A stretch of 64,000 nucleotides of DNA, from the NCBI GenBank assembly GCA_002441005.1, contig DJWO01000001.1:62001-126000 (forward strand), in the 5' to 3' direction. Numbering within the stretch: position 1 is the first letter of the stretch; every line of letters begins with the position of its first letter. This stretch comes from Candidatus Aminicenantes bacterium UBA6228. GTDB taxonomy: Bacteria; Acidobacteriota; Aminicenantia; Aminicenantales; Saccharicenantaceae. Positions 1 through 8,579 of this stretch are shown one piece after another. The notes below the pieces were generated by a model, which ran no database searches, had not been told where the DNA came from, and saw only the letters and a list, made by a program, of their open reading frames with translations. A program made the position numbers and the translations under genes.

Positions 1-367
1 CGGCTTCAAGCTCCCGGCGGTTGACCGCGATTGTCAAAGGTTGAAGACTAAAATAAGCCTGGAGCAGACAGTAGCTACAATCGAGAGGACAGTTAAGATT
101 AATATCGAGCGTCCAGTAACCACAGCCAACCGCCCCTGGAGTGCAGGGACAGGGACGGATAAAAGCCTTTTCTTTGGTTAAAAACAGGGTCCTCTTGCCT
201 TCAGCTATCGGGTCAGGAGCCAGACGCAGCTCTGACTGGACGTCTTCCAGGCTATTAACCACTTGAAAAGGAAGAGGACTTAACTGGCTTAAGATATTTT
301 CAACCAGCGGAGAATTTTTGACCTGGCGGTTCACATAGATTTTTTTTATTTGTTTTGTCCAGAACAT
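1..367 (-). CDS. SPL-type radical SAM protein, partial (C-terminus beyond window)
   Basis: The first 122 codons of a gene running off the left edge. The translated fragment starts MFWTKQIKKIYVNR and carries the cysteine motif NCPLDCSYCLLQ (C-x3-C-x2-C) near residue 100, the [4Fe-4S]/SAM-binding signature of radical SAM enzymes, preceded by a PCPCTPG segment. The order (short N-terminal domain, Cys-rich stretch, then radical SAM motif) is that of the spore-photoproduct-lyase (SPL) family, most of whose members occur in non-sporulating bacteria and have unknown substrates. It starts 8 bases after the stop of the ParB-like gene and is very likely co-transcribed with it. The exact substrate cannot be told from the fragment. 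Confidence 0.75.
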   Translation of the reverse strand, partial: MFWTKQIKKIYVNRQVKNSPLVENILSQLSPLPFQVVNSLEDVQSELRLAPDPIAEGKRTLFLTKEKAFIRPCPCTPGAVGCGYWTLDINLNCPLDCSYCLLQAYFSLQPLTIAVNRRELEA

Positions 368-375
368 CCGGTCAG

Positions 376-1341
376 CTACTCATCAATCTTGTTGTTCAAA
401 ATTTTAAATAAAGTATCCCACTCCCCGGCCTTTAGACTTTCGCTCAAGTTTTTCAGGACTAATTCCAGCTGGTCCTTATTCCGGGCTTCCAGGTAAATTG
501 AGACCGCCGTTTTTTCTAAAGTTTGATCATAGTTGAGCCGGCCCTGGCCAGGCAGGTTAATCTGTTTGATGGTTGCTTGAATTTCCTGGTTAATCCGGCT
601 CAGCTGCGGTAAGGCCTTTTCTCTTAAGGCAGTTACCAGCCTGTCACCCGCCCGCGGCTTTCCTTCTTTCATCTCCTCCACCAGGGGTCCAATCTCCTTC
701 TCGCTTAGAATAGCTGTTAGTTGTTTCGCCTGTCTTTTTTTCAAAGTAAAAAGCAGATCAATCAATTCTGCCTGCTGATTGTGATTAAAGGCGACAGCTA
801 AGCCAATGATCAGCTTTTGCTCCTCTAAGGGAAAGGACAGGAAAAGCGGGGCAGTGGCGAGCTTCCAGCGGCCACGGTGGATTTCGGGCAGAGCCCAATC
901 TAAAGCCACCAGCTTGACCAGAGTCTCAATCGTTGGCCTTTCCGGCGGCAACTGCAGCCGGGGCAGTATTTCTGCGATTAACTCTTCCTGACCCAGGCCA
1001 AACTTCAGAAATTTTTTTATCAGCAGAGCTTTTTCAGCTAAAGAAAAATCTCTTTGTGAATAATTTTCAAAAAAAGCCAGCCTGAAAATTTCAAGGTCAG
1101 TTAAGCCAGCTGGAAGAATCCGGGCAGGAATCTTTTTCAGCCCGGCAGCCCGGGCCGCCTCCACCCTTTTCCAGCCAGTCACCAGGATGAAACTGCCATC
1201 TTCTGCCTTTATTTTAACCGGTTCGGTTATTCCAACCTGCTGGACAGATGCCAGGAACTTCTCATCCGGTCCAGCCAGAGTAAAATTAAAACATCTATCT
1301 TCGAGCCTCAGATCGCTGAGGTCAATTTCCTTAATCTCCAT
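376..1341 (-). CDS. ParB/Srx-fold domain protein
   Basis: A 321-residue protein. Residues about 1-90 look like the ParB N-terminal (ParB/Srx) fold: a target-positioning segment (SVQQVGITEPVKIKAED) followed by VTGWKRVEAARAAGLKKIPARIL, where the usual ParB motif is G-x-R-R-x-x-A. Residues 90-140 (AFFENYSQRDFSLAEKALLIKKF) match the ENxxRxdLsp stretch after the CTPase core. The last 180 residues are helical and do not resemble the ParB dimerisation domain. No parA lies beside it; the neighbour is an SPL radical SAM gene, so a role in chromosome partition is doubtful and a nucleotide-binding or regulatory partner role is possible. A promoter ends exactly at its start codon. Confidence 0.7.
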   Translation of the reverse strand: MEIKEIDLSDLRLEDRCFNFTLAGPDEKFLASVQQVGITEPVKIKAEDGSFILVTGWKRVEAARAAGLKKIPARILPAGLTDLEIFRLAFFENYSQRDFSLAEKALLIKKFLKFGLGQEELIAEILPRLQLPPERPTIETLVKLVALDWALPEIHRGRWKLATAPLFLSFPLEEQKLIIGLAVAFNHNQQAELIDLLFTLKKRQAKQLTAILSEKEIGPLVEEMKEGKPRAGDRLVTALREKALPQLSRINQEIQATIKQINLPGQGRLNYDQTLEKTAVSIYLEARNKDQLELVLKNLSESLKAGEWDTLFKILNNKIDE

Positions 1342-1347
1342 GCTTCC

Positions 1348-1376
1348 ATTCTAAAGAACATCATAAAGTTTGTAAA
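1348..1376 (-). promoter_or_regulatory. Promoter of ParB-like gene (possibly leaderless)
   Basis: On the minus strand TTTACA (1376-1371), 17-base spacer, TAGAAT (1353-1348): 5/6 plus 5/6 matches to the sigma-70 consensus. The seventh base after the -10 box is the A of the ATG at 1341, so the predicted transcript begins on the start codon. There is no Shine-Dalgarno sequence in the gap. Confidence 0.55.
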
Positions 1377-1435
1377 CTCAGGAAAGAATCAAGGGTTGCC
1401 CGGAGGTTAAAAATCTGCTAACTTTAGGAGAAATT

Positions 1436-2140
1436 ATGAGACAGGAATCAATTGTCAGGCCTGAGTTTCGTGGTCCGGACCTACCAGCCGGCCGTTTGAT
1501 TTTTATTCCTTTTATGCCTTTCCCCGGGATAATTTCCGACTTAAGGAAAAAAGCTAGCCGGAAAATCGGCCTCCATCAAAGCGAGCTTTTTTATCTTGAG
1601 AGCCAGGCTATCCTCTATGGGCCGGTCGGGGCTTCTTCGAGTGTCAGCTCGCTGGAAAAGCTCAGGCTGGTCAAGTTGAAAGAGATAATTCTGCTCAGCT
1701 ACTGCGGCTCTCTCACCGGACAGCTGGAGATAGGACAGGCTCTACTGCCCCTCTCCGCCCTGTCTGATGAAGGGACCTCAAGCCATTATCTACCCCGGAA
1801 AAACAAGCTTTATCAGGTCTCAAAAACATGCCGGCAGGAGTTACTTGATCATCTGGAAGGCAGGAAATTGCCCTATGCCGAAGGGGCTATAGTTTCGACC
1901 GATGCTCCTTATCGTGAGACTCCAGCCTGGCTAAAAAAAATGCAGAAAAAAGGAATTCTGGCTGTTGATATGGAGATCTCAGCCGTGCTGGCTTTTTCGC
2001 AGTTTTACGGACTGGAGGCGGCCGGACTGTTTATTATCTCCGACCAGCTGTCCTTAGCTTCCTGGCGCAATTTGACGGACAGCCAGCAGGTCCGGGCAGC
2101 TACCGATAATTATTTCAGGCCCCTGATTTTTGAGTCTTAA
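1436..2140 (+). CDS. PNP/UDP-family nucleoside phosphorylase-like protein
   Basis: 234 residues with the marks of the purine nucleoside/uridine phosphorylase (PNP_UDP_1) fold: YGPVGASSSVSSLEKL (phosphate/ribose loop region), SYCGSLTGQLEIGQ (the usual G-x-G-x-L-x-x-x-l-x-x-G-D strand-turn), DEGTSSHY, and VDMEISAVLAF, the D-M-E motif that contacts ribose hydroxyls. A final Asp (ISDQLS) sits where the base-contacting Asp is found. Family members cleave nucleosides by phosphorolysis or hydrolysis (PNP, uridine phosphorylase, MTA/SAH or futalosine nucleosidase); which one cannot be fixed. Strong ribosome site TTTAGGAGAAATT before ATG 1436. The next gene follows closely, so the two likely form an operon. 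Confidence 0.75.
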   Translation: MRQESIVRPEFRGPDLPAGRLIFIPFMPFPGIISDLRKKASRKIGLHQSELFYLESQAILYGPVGASSSVSSLEKLRLVKLKEIILLSYCGSLTGQLEIGQALLPLSALSDEGTSSHYLPRKNKLYQVSKTCRQELLDHLEGRKLPYAEGAIVSTDAPYRETPAWLKKMQKKGILAVDMEISAVLAFSQFYGLEAAGLFIISDQLSLASWRNLTDSQQVRAATDNYFRPLIFES

Positions 2141-2168
2141 AAATATATTAAGATTTGAGGCGGAAAAC

Positions 2169-3134
2169 ATGAAACCAAAAGTCCTTCTAACTCATCCCCT
2201 GTTAAAGGAAGCCATGGATTATTTAGCTCGACAGACAGAACTCGAACTGGCCACCAGCGGAGACTTTCTTCCCCCGGCTGAGCTGGCCGAAAAAATTCAA
2301 GATAAAGAAGGCCTGCTTTGTTTTTTGTCTGACCTGGTTGACCGGGAATTATTAGAAAAGGCTCCCGCCTTGCGAGCTATTTCCAATTGTGCCGTCGGGG
2401 TTAATAATATTGACCTTAAGTCAGCCAGAAGCCGTGGAATTATTGTCACCAATACTCCGGATATTCTGACCGAGCCCACGGCTGACCTGACTCTGGCTCT
2501 TATTCTGGCCACCACCAGGCGATTAATAGAAGCTGATGACTTTTGCCGCCAGAGCCAGTTTAAAGGCTGGAGAATTGACCTGTTTCTCGGGCAGGGACTA
2601 CAGGGAAAAACTCTGGGTATCATTGGCCTGGGTCAAATCGGTCAGGCGGTGGCCCGGAGAGCTCAGGCTTTCGGTTTGAAAATAATCTATTATAACCGCC
2701 AGCGGCTAAGCCCCGAAAAGGAATCGGCTTTAAAGGCTGAATATCGTGAACTTAATTCACTCCTGATAGAAGCCGACATTGTCTCCATTCATGCCTCGCT
2801 CAATCCCGACTCAGATCATTTAATCTCGAGTGAGAAGCTATCACTTATGAAACAATCGGCTGTCCTGATCAATGTGGCCCGGGGGGCCATAGTTGATGAG
2901 AAAGCTCTGACAGAAGCTTTAAAAAATGGCCGGCTGTGGGCAGCCGGGTTCGATGTCTATGAGCATGAGCCCCGGATTGAGCCAGAATTGTTTTCGCTAA
3001 AAAATGCGGTCGTCCTGCCTCATATCGGCAGTGCCACCTATGAAACCAGGCTGAAGATGAGCTTGATGGCTGTTAATAATCTGCTGGAAGCTCTGGCCGG
3101 GAAGAGGCCGGCTAATGAGGTAAAGGATAGCTGA
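2169..3134 (+). CDS. D-isomer 2-hydroxyacid dehydrogenase (glyoxylate/hydroxypyruvate reductase type)
   Basis: 321 residues from ATG 2169, preceded by TTTGAGG; a longer in-frame start at 2130 would overlap the previous gene and adds residues unlike the family, so I reject it. The Rossmann fingerprint GIIGLGQIGQAVARRA (G-x-G-x-x-G), the catalytic Arg in INVARGAIVDE, the Glu in YEHEPRIEPELF and the His in LPHIGSATYETR give the complete R-E-H catalytic set of NAD(P)-dependent D-2-hydroxyacid dehydrogenases. Length and motifs best match GyaR/GhrB glyoxylate or hydroxypyruvate reductases acting in the cytosol; substrate is inferred from family only. Confidence 0.88.
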   Translation: MKPKVLLTHPLLKEAMDYLARQTELELATSGDFLPPAELAEKIQDKEGLLCFLSDLVDRELLEKAPALRAISNCAVGVNNIDLKSARSRGIIVTNTPDILTEPTADLTLALILATTRRLIEADDFCRQSQFKGWRIDLFLGQGLQGKTLGIIGLGQIGQAVARRAQAFGLKIIYYNRQRLSPEKESALKAEYRELNSLLIEADIVSIHASLNPDSDHLISSEKLSLMKQSAVLINVARGAIVDEKALTEALKNGRLWAAGFDVYEHEPRIEPELFSLKNAVVLPHIGSATYETRLKMSLMAVNNLLEALAGKRPANEVKDS

Positions 3135-3168
3135 TACAAAGATACTGGTGTCTCTTATTGGCCCCTTA

Positions 3169-4047
3169 TTATTTCACTGCCGGTGGGTTAAGGCTGCCTG
3201 TCCGGTAGCCTTCCAGATCAAGGACGACATACCGGTAGCCAAGCTTTTTTAAAGAAGACACGGCCCTGGTTCTGATCTCTGGCTTTAACCAGCGGGAGAA
3301 GTCCTCCAGGTTGATCTCGATTCTGGCTATTTCCCCATGATGCCTCAATCTTACCTGGCTAAAGCCCAATGAAATCAGGGCTCTCTCTCCCCTTTCTATT
3401 TTGCTCAGAAGCTTCCGGTCAAGCGGCTGGCCATAGGGAATTCTGGAAGCTAAACAGGCGGCTTCCGGCTTATTCCAGTTGGGTAAACCAAGATATTTGG
3501 CCAGTTGTCTGATGTCTTTTTTTCTGAAACCGGCTTCCACCAGAGGTGACCTGATTCCAAGTTCTTTAATGGCCTTTTCACCCGGACGAAAATCCTTAGT
3601 GTCATCAAGGTTGGAGCCTTCCACAATTTGATTCAGACCTTTGTTCTTAGCTATTTGTTTAAGACCGGAGAAAAGAAATAATTTACAATAATAGCAGCGC
3701 TGGTTAGAATTTTTAGCCACGGCTGGAAGCTCCAGGCTGTTAGCTTTGACGATCATCAAATTGACCTGGAGGCTTTTAGCCAGTTTTTGAACCGCCCGCA
3801 TTTCCTGCCGGCTAAAGAGGGGTGTATCAACCGTGACTGCCAGAACCTGGTCTTTAAGAACGTCAGCTGCCACCCGAAGAAGCAGGCTGCTATCCACCCC
3901 GCCGGAAAAAGCGACCAGAACACTGCCGGCTGCTTTCAACTCGTTTTTTAATCTTTCGTACTTTCGGACCAGGCTCTGGTTTAGCCGCCGGCCCGTTCTG
4001 TTCTCCGGCCTGTTTTTTCCCCGCTGGGGACTGCCGCCTGTTCGCAT
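3169..4047 (-). CDS. larE: LarE-family ATP-dependent sacrificial sulfur transferase
   Basis: 292 residues. The PP-loop SGGVDSS (about residues 48-54) binds ATP and is the mark of the N-type ATP pyrophosphatases. LarE activates and sulfurates the nicotinic-acid-derived nickel-pincer cofactor, giving up its own cysteine sulfur; Cys in EAACLASRIPYG is at the position of the sacrificial Cys of the Lactiplantibacillus enzyme (my alignment by eye). Two further cysteines occur in RCYYCK. A basic 25-residue N-terminal extension precedes the usual start. I take ATG 4047 after AAAGAGAATC; a GTG lies one codon upstream. It is the last gene of the uppS-to-ispG operon, 27 bases after ispG. No larB or larC is in the window, so the true sulfur acceptor is open. 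Confidence 0.8.
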   Translation of the reverse strand: MRTGGSPQRGKNRPENRTGRRLNQSLVRKYERLKNELKAAGSVLVAFSGGVDSSLLLRVAADVLKDQVLAVTVDTPLFSRQEMRAVQKLAKSLQVNLMIVKANSLELPAVAKNSNQRCYYCKLFLFSGLKQIAKNKGLNQIVEGSNLDDTKDFRPGEKAIKELGIRSPLVEAGFRKKDIRQLAKYLGLPNWNKPEAACLASRIPYGQPLDRKLLSKIERGERALISLGFSQVRLRHHGEIARIEINLEDFSRWLKPEIRTRAVSSLKKLGYRYVVLDLEGYRTGSLNPPAVK

Positions 4048-4074
4048 CACGATTCTCTTTTTTATGGTTTTTTA

Positions 4075-5163
4075 TTACCTGCTATTTTTTTCTTCAGCAG
4101 CCAGACTGAAGACTTCTTTGACCAGCTCTTCCACGATTTTGTCCGCTGGCACTTTCTTAACGGCCTTTCCCTTTTTAAAAATTAGGCCTGTCCCCTTCCC
4201 GCCAGCTACGCCGATATCAGCCTCCTTAGCTTCTCCCGGGCCATTGACCGGACAGCCCATCACCGCCACCGTCAGATTAGCCTTGACGGCTGAAATTCTT
4301 TTCTCCACCTGACTGGCCAGCTTTTCTATATCTATCTGGCTCCGGCCGCAGCCCGGGCAGGAAATAAAGTTTATTCCTGACTTTTTTAAGCCCAGATCCT
4401 GGAGGATCAGGTTGGCCACTTCCACTTCTCTTTCAGGCGGAGCAGTTAGTGAGACTCTAATCGTATCGGCCAGTCCTTCTCTGATCAGCAGGCTCAGACC
4501 AGCGGCCGACTTAAGGCTGCCCCGGAATAAAGTCCCGGCTTCAGTGATTCCGGCGTGAAAAGGATAATCCACCTTGTTGGCCAGGAGCCGGTAAGCTTCG
4601 AGGGTTCTTTCGATATCAGAAGCTTTAAGCGAAATCTTAATATCATAAAAGCCCAGATCTTCGAGGAGCTTGATTTCTCTCTGAGCACTTTCGACCATAG
4701 CTTCTGGAGTAACCTCTCCGTATTTAGACCTTAAGTCCTTTTCCAGTGAACCTGAATTAATACCAATTCTAATCGGAATTTTTCTCTCTTCAGCCAGAGT
4801 CACCACCTCTTTTAGCCTGCTTTTTGAACCGAAAGTTCCCGGATTAATCCTCAGGCCATCCACTCCAGCCTCTATCGAGGTTATAGCCAGACGCGGGTCA
4901 AAATGAATATCGGCCACCACCGGCAGATTGACTTTTTTCTTGATTTCCCTGAGAGCCAAGGCATCAGCCATCTCAGGCACGGCCAGCCGGACAAGCTGGC
5001 AGCCGGCTTTCTCCAGCCTGTTAATCTGCCTGACCGTCGCCTCGACCTGAGCTGTTCTGGTCTTGGTCATTGACTGGACAACGATTGGGGCTCCCCCGCC
5101 GATTTCCACCTGTCCAATCCTGATCACTCTTGTCCGTCGCCGGGGAAAAAGAAGTTCGCTCAT
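4075..5163 (-). CDS. ispG: 4-hydroxy-3-methylbut-2-enyl diphosphate synthase
   Basis: 362 residues, the usual length of the bacterial two-domain enzyme. It reductively opens the cyclic diphosphate MEcPP to HMBPP in the non-mevalonate (MEP) isoprenoid pathway, using a [4Fe-4S] cluster. N-terminal TIM barrel: VQSMTKTRT, LVRLAVPEM, VADIHFDPRLA, GLRINPGTFGS, RIGINSGSLEKDL. C-terminal cluster domain: FISCPGCGRSQIDIE and VMGCPVNGPGEAKEADIGVAG supply the three cysteines and the conserved Glu. It stands 14 bases after rseP in an operon that also contains dxr and uppS. Confidence 0.96.
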   Translation of the reverse strand: MSELLFPRRRTRVIRIGQVEIGGGAPIVVQSMTKTRTAQVEATVRQINRLEKAGCQLVRLAVPEMADALALREIKKKVNLPVVADIHFDPRLAITSIEAGVDGLRINPGTFGSKSRLKEVVTLAEERKIPIRIGINSGSLEKDLRSKYGEVTPEAMVESAQREIKLLEDLGFYDIKISLKASDIERTLEAYRLLANKVDYPFHAGITEAGTLFRGSLKSAAGLSLLIREGLADTIRVSLTAPPEREVEVANLILQDLGLKKSGINFISCPGCGRSQIDIEKLASQVEKRISAVKANLTVAVMGCPVNGPGEAKEADIGVAGGKGTGLIFKKGKAVKKVPADKIVEELVKEVFSLAAEEKNSR

Positions 5164-5177
5164 TTTTCCAGTTAATC

Positions 5178-6548
5178 CTAATGATTAAAAAGATGACCCA
5201 GGCTGTCACCCAATTTTTTAAAAATATCACCCAAGCTTTTCCAACCATCCGGCATGGTCTTAATTAAATCATTTAATATGACAAAAGCCATGATAAAGAT
5301 CACCAGCAAGAAACCGATCTGCAGCCAGATTTCTCTCATCCTGGGGCTTAGATCCCTTCTAATAATAGCTTCAATCAGCAACACAAAAATCTGGCCACCG
5401 TCAAAAACCGGAATGGGCAGCAGGTTCAAAATCCCGAGTTGCAAGCTGATGATGGCGATCCAGGCCAGCAGTTGCAGCAGCCCCATTTTCATGGCTGCAT
5501 AAGAAAATTTGGCAATTTCGAGTGGACCACCCAGCTGTTTGGCCGAAGCCCGGCCGGTGAACAGGTCTTTAAGAAAATTCATAACCAGGAAAGTGTTTTT
5601 AGCATTATCATTCAGACTGCGGGCAATAGCCGGGAAAAAAGAGTACTTCTCAGTAACCGATTTGGCCCCCTGCATAACGCCAATTTTTCCCACCTTGCCT
5701 TCTTTTCTGGGAGTAACAGTCAAATCCAGTGTCTGTCCCTGACGATCAACAGTTACCTTGACCGGCACGTCAGGACTTTTTTCTATTTTCTCCACAAAAT
5801 TATAGAAAAAGACCGGCTGGTCGTTGATGGCCAGAATGACGTCTCCTGGTTTAACCCCGGCTTTTTCCGCCGGCGAACCGGGAGTAACCATCATGACCTG
5901 GGTAAGAATTTTCGCCCGGAAGCCGGCGTAGCCCATGTCATACTTGGTAATTTTATCAGTCTTGAGTGGAACATTTAGAATTTCGCCAGACCTTTTAACC
6001 TCCAGGGTTAAAACCTGGTCAGGTTTCGAGCCAATGGTTATTTCGACATCATTCCAGGTTTTTACCTGACGGCCATTGATTTTAAGAATTTCATCATCAA
6101 TCAGCAGCCCCGCTTTTTCAGCCGGTGAACCAGGATCAATATAGCCGATGACCGGTGGCTGTTCCTGATATTCAGGCACAGTCACTCCGGCCATATTGAT
6201 AATGGCCACCAGGACGATGGCCAGAATGATATTCATGATTGAACCCATGACCAGGATCAAAAACCGCTGAAACCGGTTTTTAGCCATAAAATCATCCGGG
6301 GCTAACTCCCGGTTCTTATCGAACATACCTTCACCCAGCAGTTTCACATAACCGCCGAGTGGAATGAGGCAAACCCGGTAATCAGTCTCCCCTTTTTTAA
6401 AACCAAACAGGCGCTGGCCAAAGCCTAAGGAAAAGACTTCGACTCTAACCCCAACCAGCTTGGCCGTAAAAAAATGTCCGAATTCATGAATAAACACCAG
6501 CACGCCGAAAACAATGATAAAGGCAACTATGGTGCCGACAATGGTCAT
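5178..6548 (-). CDS. rseP: RseP/MmpA-type site-2 metalloprotease
   Basis: 456 residues. An inner-membrane zinc protease that cuts transmembrane segments of anti-sigma factors and leftover signal peptides. The first membrane helix holds HEFGHFFTAK (H-E-x-x-H); the third zinc ligand is in NLLPIPVFDGGQI near residue 395. Two PDZ-like domains are visible between the membrane parts (around VIGYIDPGSPAEKAGLLIDDEI and MMVTPGSPAEKAGVKPGDVI), as in the E. coli RseP, and C-terminal helices follow. It sits 2 bases after dxr and before ispG, a very common order with cdsA and uppS. Confidence 0.95.
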   Translation of the reverse strand: MTIVGTIVAFIIVFGVLVFIHEFGHFFTAKLVGVRVEVFSLGFGQRLFGFKKGETDYRVCLIPLGGYVKLLGEGMFDKNRELAPDDFMAKNRFQRFLILVMGSIMNIILAIVLVAIINMAGVTVPEYQEQPPVIGYIDPGSPAEKAGLLIDDEILKINGRQVKTWNDVEITIGSKPDQVLTLEVKRSGEILNVPLKTDKITKYDMGYAGFRAKILTQVMMVTPGSPAEKAGVKPGDVILAINDQPVFFYNFVEKIEKSPDVPVKVTVDRQGQTLDLTVTPRKEGKVGKIGVMQGAKSVTEKYSFFPAIARSLNDNAKNTFLVMNFLKDLFTGRASAKQLGGPLEIAKFSYAAMKMGLLQLLAWIAIISLQLGILNLLPIPVFDGGQIFVLLIEAIIRRDLSPRMREIWLQIGFLLVIFIMAFVILNDLIKTMPDGWKSLGDIFKKLGDSLGHLFNH

Positions 6549-6550
6549 TT

Positions 6551-7738
6551 CTACTTTCCCTTCATATTGACTAACTGATTTAGATATTGATTAGCCATAA
6601 TTCTTGTCTTCCGGTCTATTTCAAAAATGTCTTCAATTGAACCGATCCCGCCCGGCTGAGGCTGCCGGTAGCAATGCTCAACTATTAAATTTATCTGGCC
6701 GAACTTAATTTTGCCATTCAGAAAAGCGGTTACTGCCACTTCGTTGGCGGCATTCAGCCTCACCGGATAACTCAGGTCAGCTAGCAGGGCTTTTCTGGCC
6801 AGGAAAAAGAGTGGATATCTCTCTTCCTCCTCCACCGGATAAAATTCCAGACCGGTCAGGCTGGCCAGATCCAGAGGTGGCAGGCAGGATTCCAGCCGCT
6901 CGGGATAACTCAAAGCATACTGGATCGGGATTCTCATGTCTGTCTGGCTCAATTGAGCCAGAATTGAACCATCCTGAAACTCAACCAGGGCATGAACAAG
7001 GCTCTGAGGGTGAATCAGTACCTGCAACTGGTCCGGCTGCAAATTAAATAACCATTTAGCTTCAATTAGCTCCAGGCCTTTATTCATCAGAGTGGCTGAA
7101 TCAATGGTTACCTTTTTCCCCATGCTCCAGCGTGGATGTTTTAAAGCTTCCTCTACCTGACGGTCAGCCAGATCACTTAAAGGCAACCGGAAAAAGGGGC
7201 CGCCTGAAGCTGTTAAATAAACCCTTTTCAGATATTTTTTTCTCTGTCCCTGAAGACACTGGAAAATAGCCGAATGTTCGCTGTCAACCGGAATAATCCT
7301 GGCCCCTGTCCTGGAAGCTATTTTCTTTAAAAATGGGCCAGCCACCACCATTGATTCTTTATTGGCCAGAGCTATATCTTTTCCAGCCTCGAGAGCTGCC
7401 AGGGTTGGCTTCAGCCCGGCAATGCCGGTGATAGCTGAGACAACCAGGTCAGCCTGGAGATCGGTGACCAGGTCAATCAAGCCAGTCTCGCCGGCTAAAA
7501 TTTTTGTCCCGGTCCGGTGAAACTTTTTCTGGAGGCGAAGCGAATCAGCCGGTCTTTTAACCACCGCCGCCTGGGGCCTGAATTCCTCAATCTGTTCCGA
7601 CAGAAGCTTGATGTTCTGGCCCCCGGCTAAGCCGGCAACTTCGAATTTGCCGGGATAGTGGCGAATGACATCGAGGGTGCTGCTGCCAATTGAACCGGTG
7701 CTCCCGAGAATAATGACTTTTTTTCTGGTTTTATTCAT
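6551..7738 (-). CDS. dxr: 1-deoxy-D-xylulose 5-phosphate reductoisomerase
   Basis: 395 residues. Converts DXP to MEP with NADPH, the committed step of the MEP isoprenoid pathway. NADPH-binding ILGSTGSIGSSTLDVI at the N-terminus, ALANKESMVVAG, the metal site VDSEHSAIFQCL, the flexible loop ASGGPFF with the usual tail, and HPRWSMGKKVTIDSATLMNKGLE with the second metal-binding motif are all intact. The C-terminal helical domain (LNAANEVAVTAFL) is complete. Translated between cdsA and rseP with only 2 bases to rseP. Confidence 0.97.
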   Translation of the reverse strand: MNKTRKKVIILGSTGSIGSSTLDVIRHYPGKFEVAGLAGGQNIKLLSEQIEEFRPQAAVVKRPADSLRLQKKFHRTGTKILAGETGLIDLVTDLQADLVVSAITGIAGLKPTLAALEAGKDIALANKESMVVAGPFLKKIASRTGARIIPVDSEHSAIFQCLQGQRKKYLKRVYLTASGGPFFRLPLSDLADRQVEEALKHPRWSMGKKVTIDSATLMNKGLELIEAKWLFNLQPDQLQVLIHPQSLVHALVEFQDGSILAQLSQTDMRIPIQYALSYPERLESCLPPLDLASLTGLEFYPVEEEERYPLFFLARKALLADLSYPVRLNAANEVAVTAFLNGKIKFGQINLIVEHCYRQPQPGGIGSIEDIFEIDRKTRIMANQYLNQLVNMKGK

Positions 7739-7764
7739 CTTCAGTTTTTGATTCAGATTTTCTT

Positions 7765-8574
7765 TTATTTAATGATCAGAAGCTTCATCAGATAATAAAA
7801 AAGCGGGCAGGCCAGAGTAAAACTATCAATCCTGTCCAGGATGCCGCCATGCCCGGGAATAAGATTAGATGAATCCTTAACGCCAGCTGCTCTTTTAAAA
7901 AGCGATTCGAGCGGGTCAGCTACCTGGGCTCCAGCATGGACGACGGCGCTCAAAACCAAAATCTCTAATAACGGGAACCCGGGCAGAAGAACTGTTCTGG
8001 CCAGCCAGCCGCCGGCTACCGCCCAGATAATCCCGCCGATCGCTCCCTCCCAGGTCTTATTCGGACTGGCAATCGGGGTCATTTTATGACGGCCAAACTT
8101 TTTCCCGATCAAAAAAGCCCCGGTATCTCCAAGGAAGATAACGGCAAACAGCAGATAAAGCCAGAGTAACCCGAAATCTCTTCTGATCCAGTAAAAAAAG
8201 TTGATAGTCAGGCTGACATAGACCACGCCTGAAACGGTTATACTGAAAGAACCCGGAAATATAGCCAGCTTCTCCAGGCTATTGGTATCAACCACAAAAT
8301 AGATAAAGGCAATGATGGTAATCAGAGAGAAACCCAGCAAAAAAGGGAACTGATCAAAATAAAAAGTGGCTCCAATGATTAAGGCAAACAGGCAACCCAG
8401 CAATTTTTTGGGATAAAATTTACGCCGGTTGCTCAGGTTATAGAACTCCAGCAACCCGCCAATAATAATCGCCTGAATCAACAGGAAAAATATCCAGGCT
8501 GGAGTAAACTGGATAATTAAAAATAAGCCTACAATCAGGATTAAAGCTGATTTTGTTCTTTGAGCTAAACTCAT
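7765..8574 (-). CDS. cdsA: Phosphatidate cytidylyltransferase
   Basis: 269 residues with about seven to eight membrane helices. Makes CDP-diacylglycerol from phosphatidate and CTP, the entry to phospholipid synthesis, in the inner membrane. The C-terminal CDS signature is clear: LGDTGAFLIGKKFGRHKMTPIASPNKTWEGAIGG, followed by HAGAQVADPLESLFKRAAGVKDSSNLIPGHGGILDRIDS, which contains the metal-binding Asp residues. Five bases separate it from uppS. Confidence 0.95.
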   Translation of the reverse strand: MSLAQRTKSALILIVGLFLIIQFTPAWIFFLLIQAIIIGGLLEFYNLSNRRKFYPKKLLGCLFALIIGATFYFDQFPFLLGFSLITIIAFIYFVVDTNSLEKLAIFPGSFSITVSGVVYVSLTINFFYWIRRDFGLLWLYLLFAVIFLGDTGAFLIGKKFGRHKMTPIASPNKTWEGAIGGIIWAVAGGWLARTVLLPGFPLLEILVLSAVVHAGAQVADPLESLFKRAAGVKDSSNLIPGHGGILDRIDSFTLACPLFYYLMKLLIIK

Positions 8575-8579
8575 CTCAA

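Noticed and set aside
805..991. Small plus-strand open frame inside the ParB-like gene
   Set aside because: It lies antisense within a well-supported gene, has no ribosome site and no recognisable sequence.
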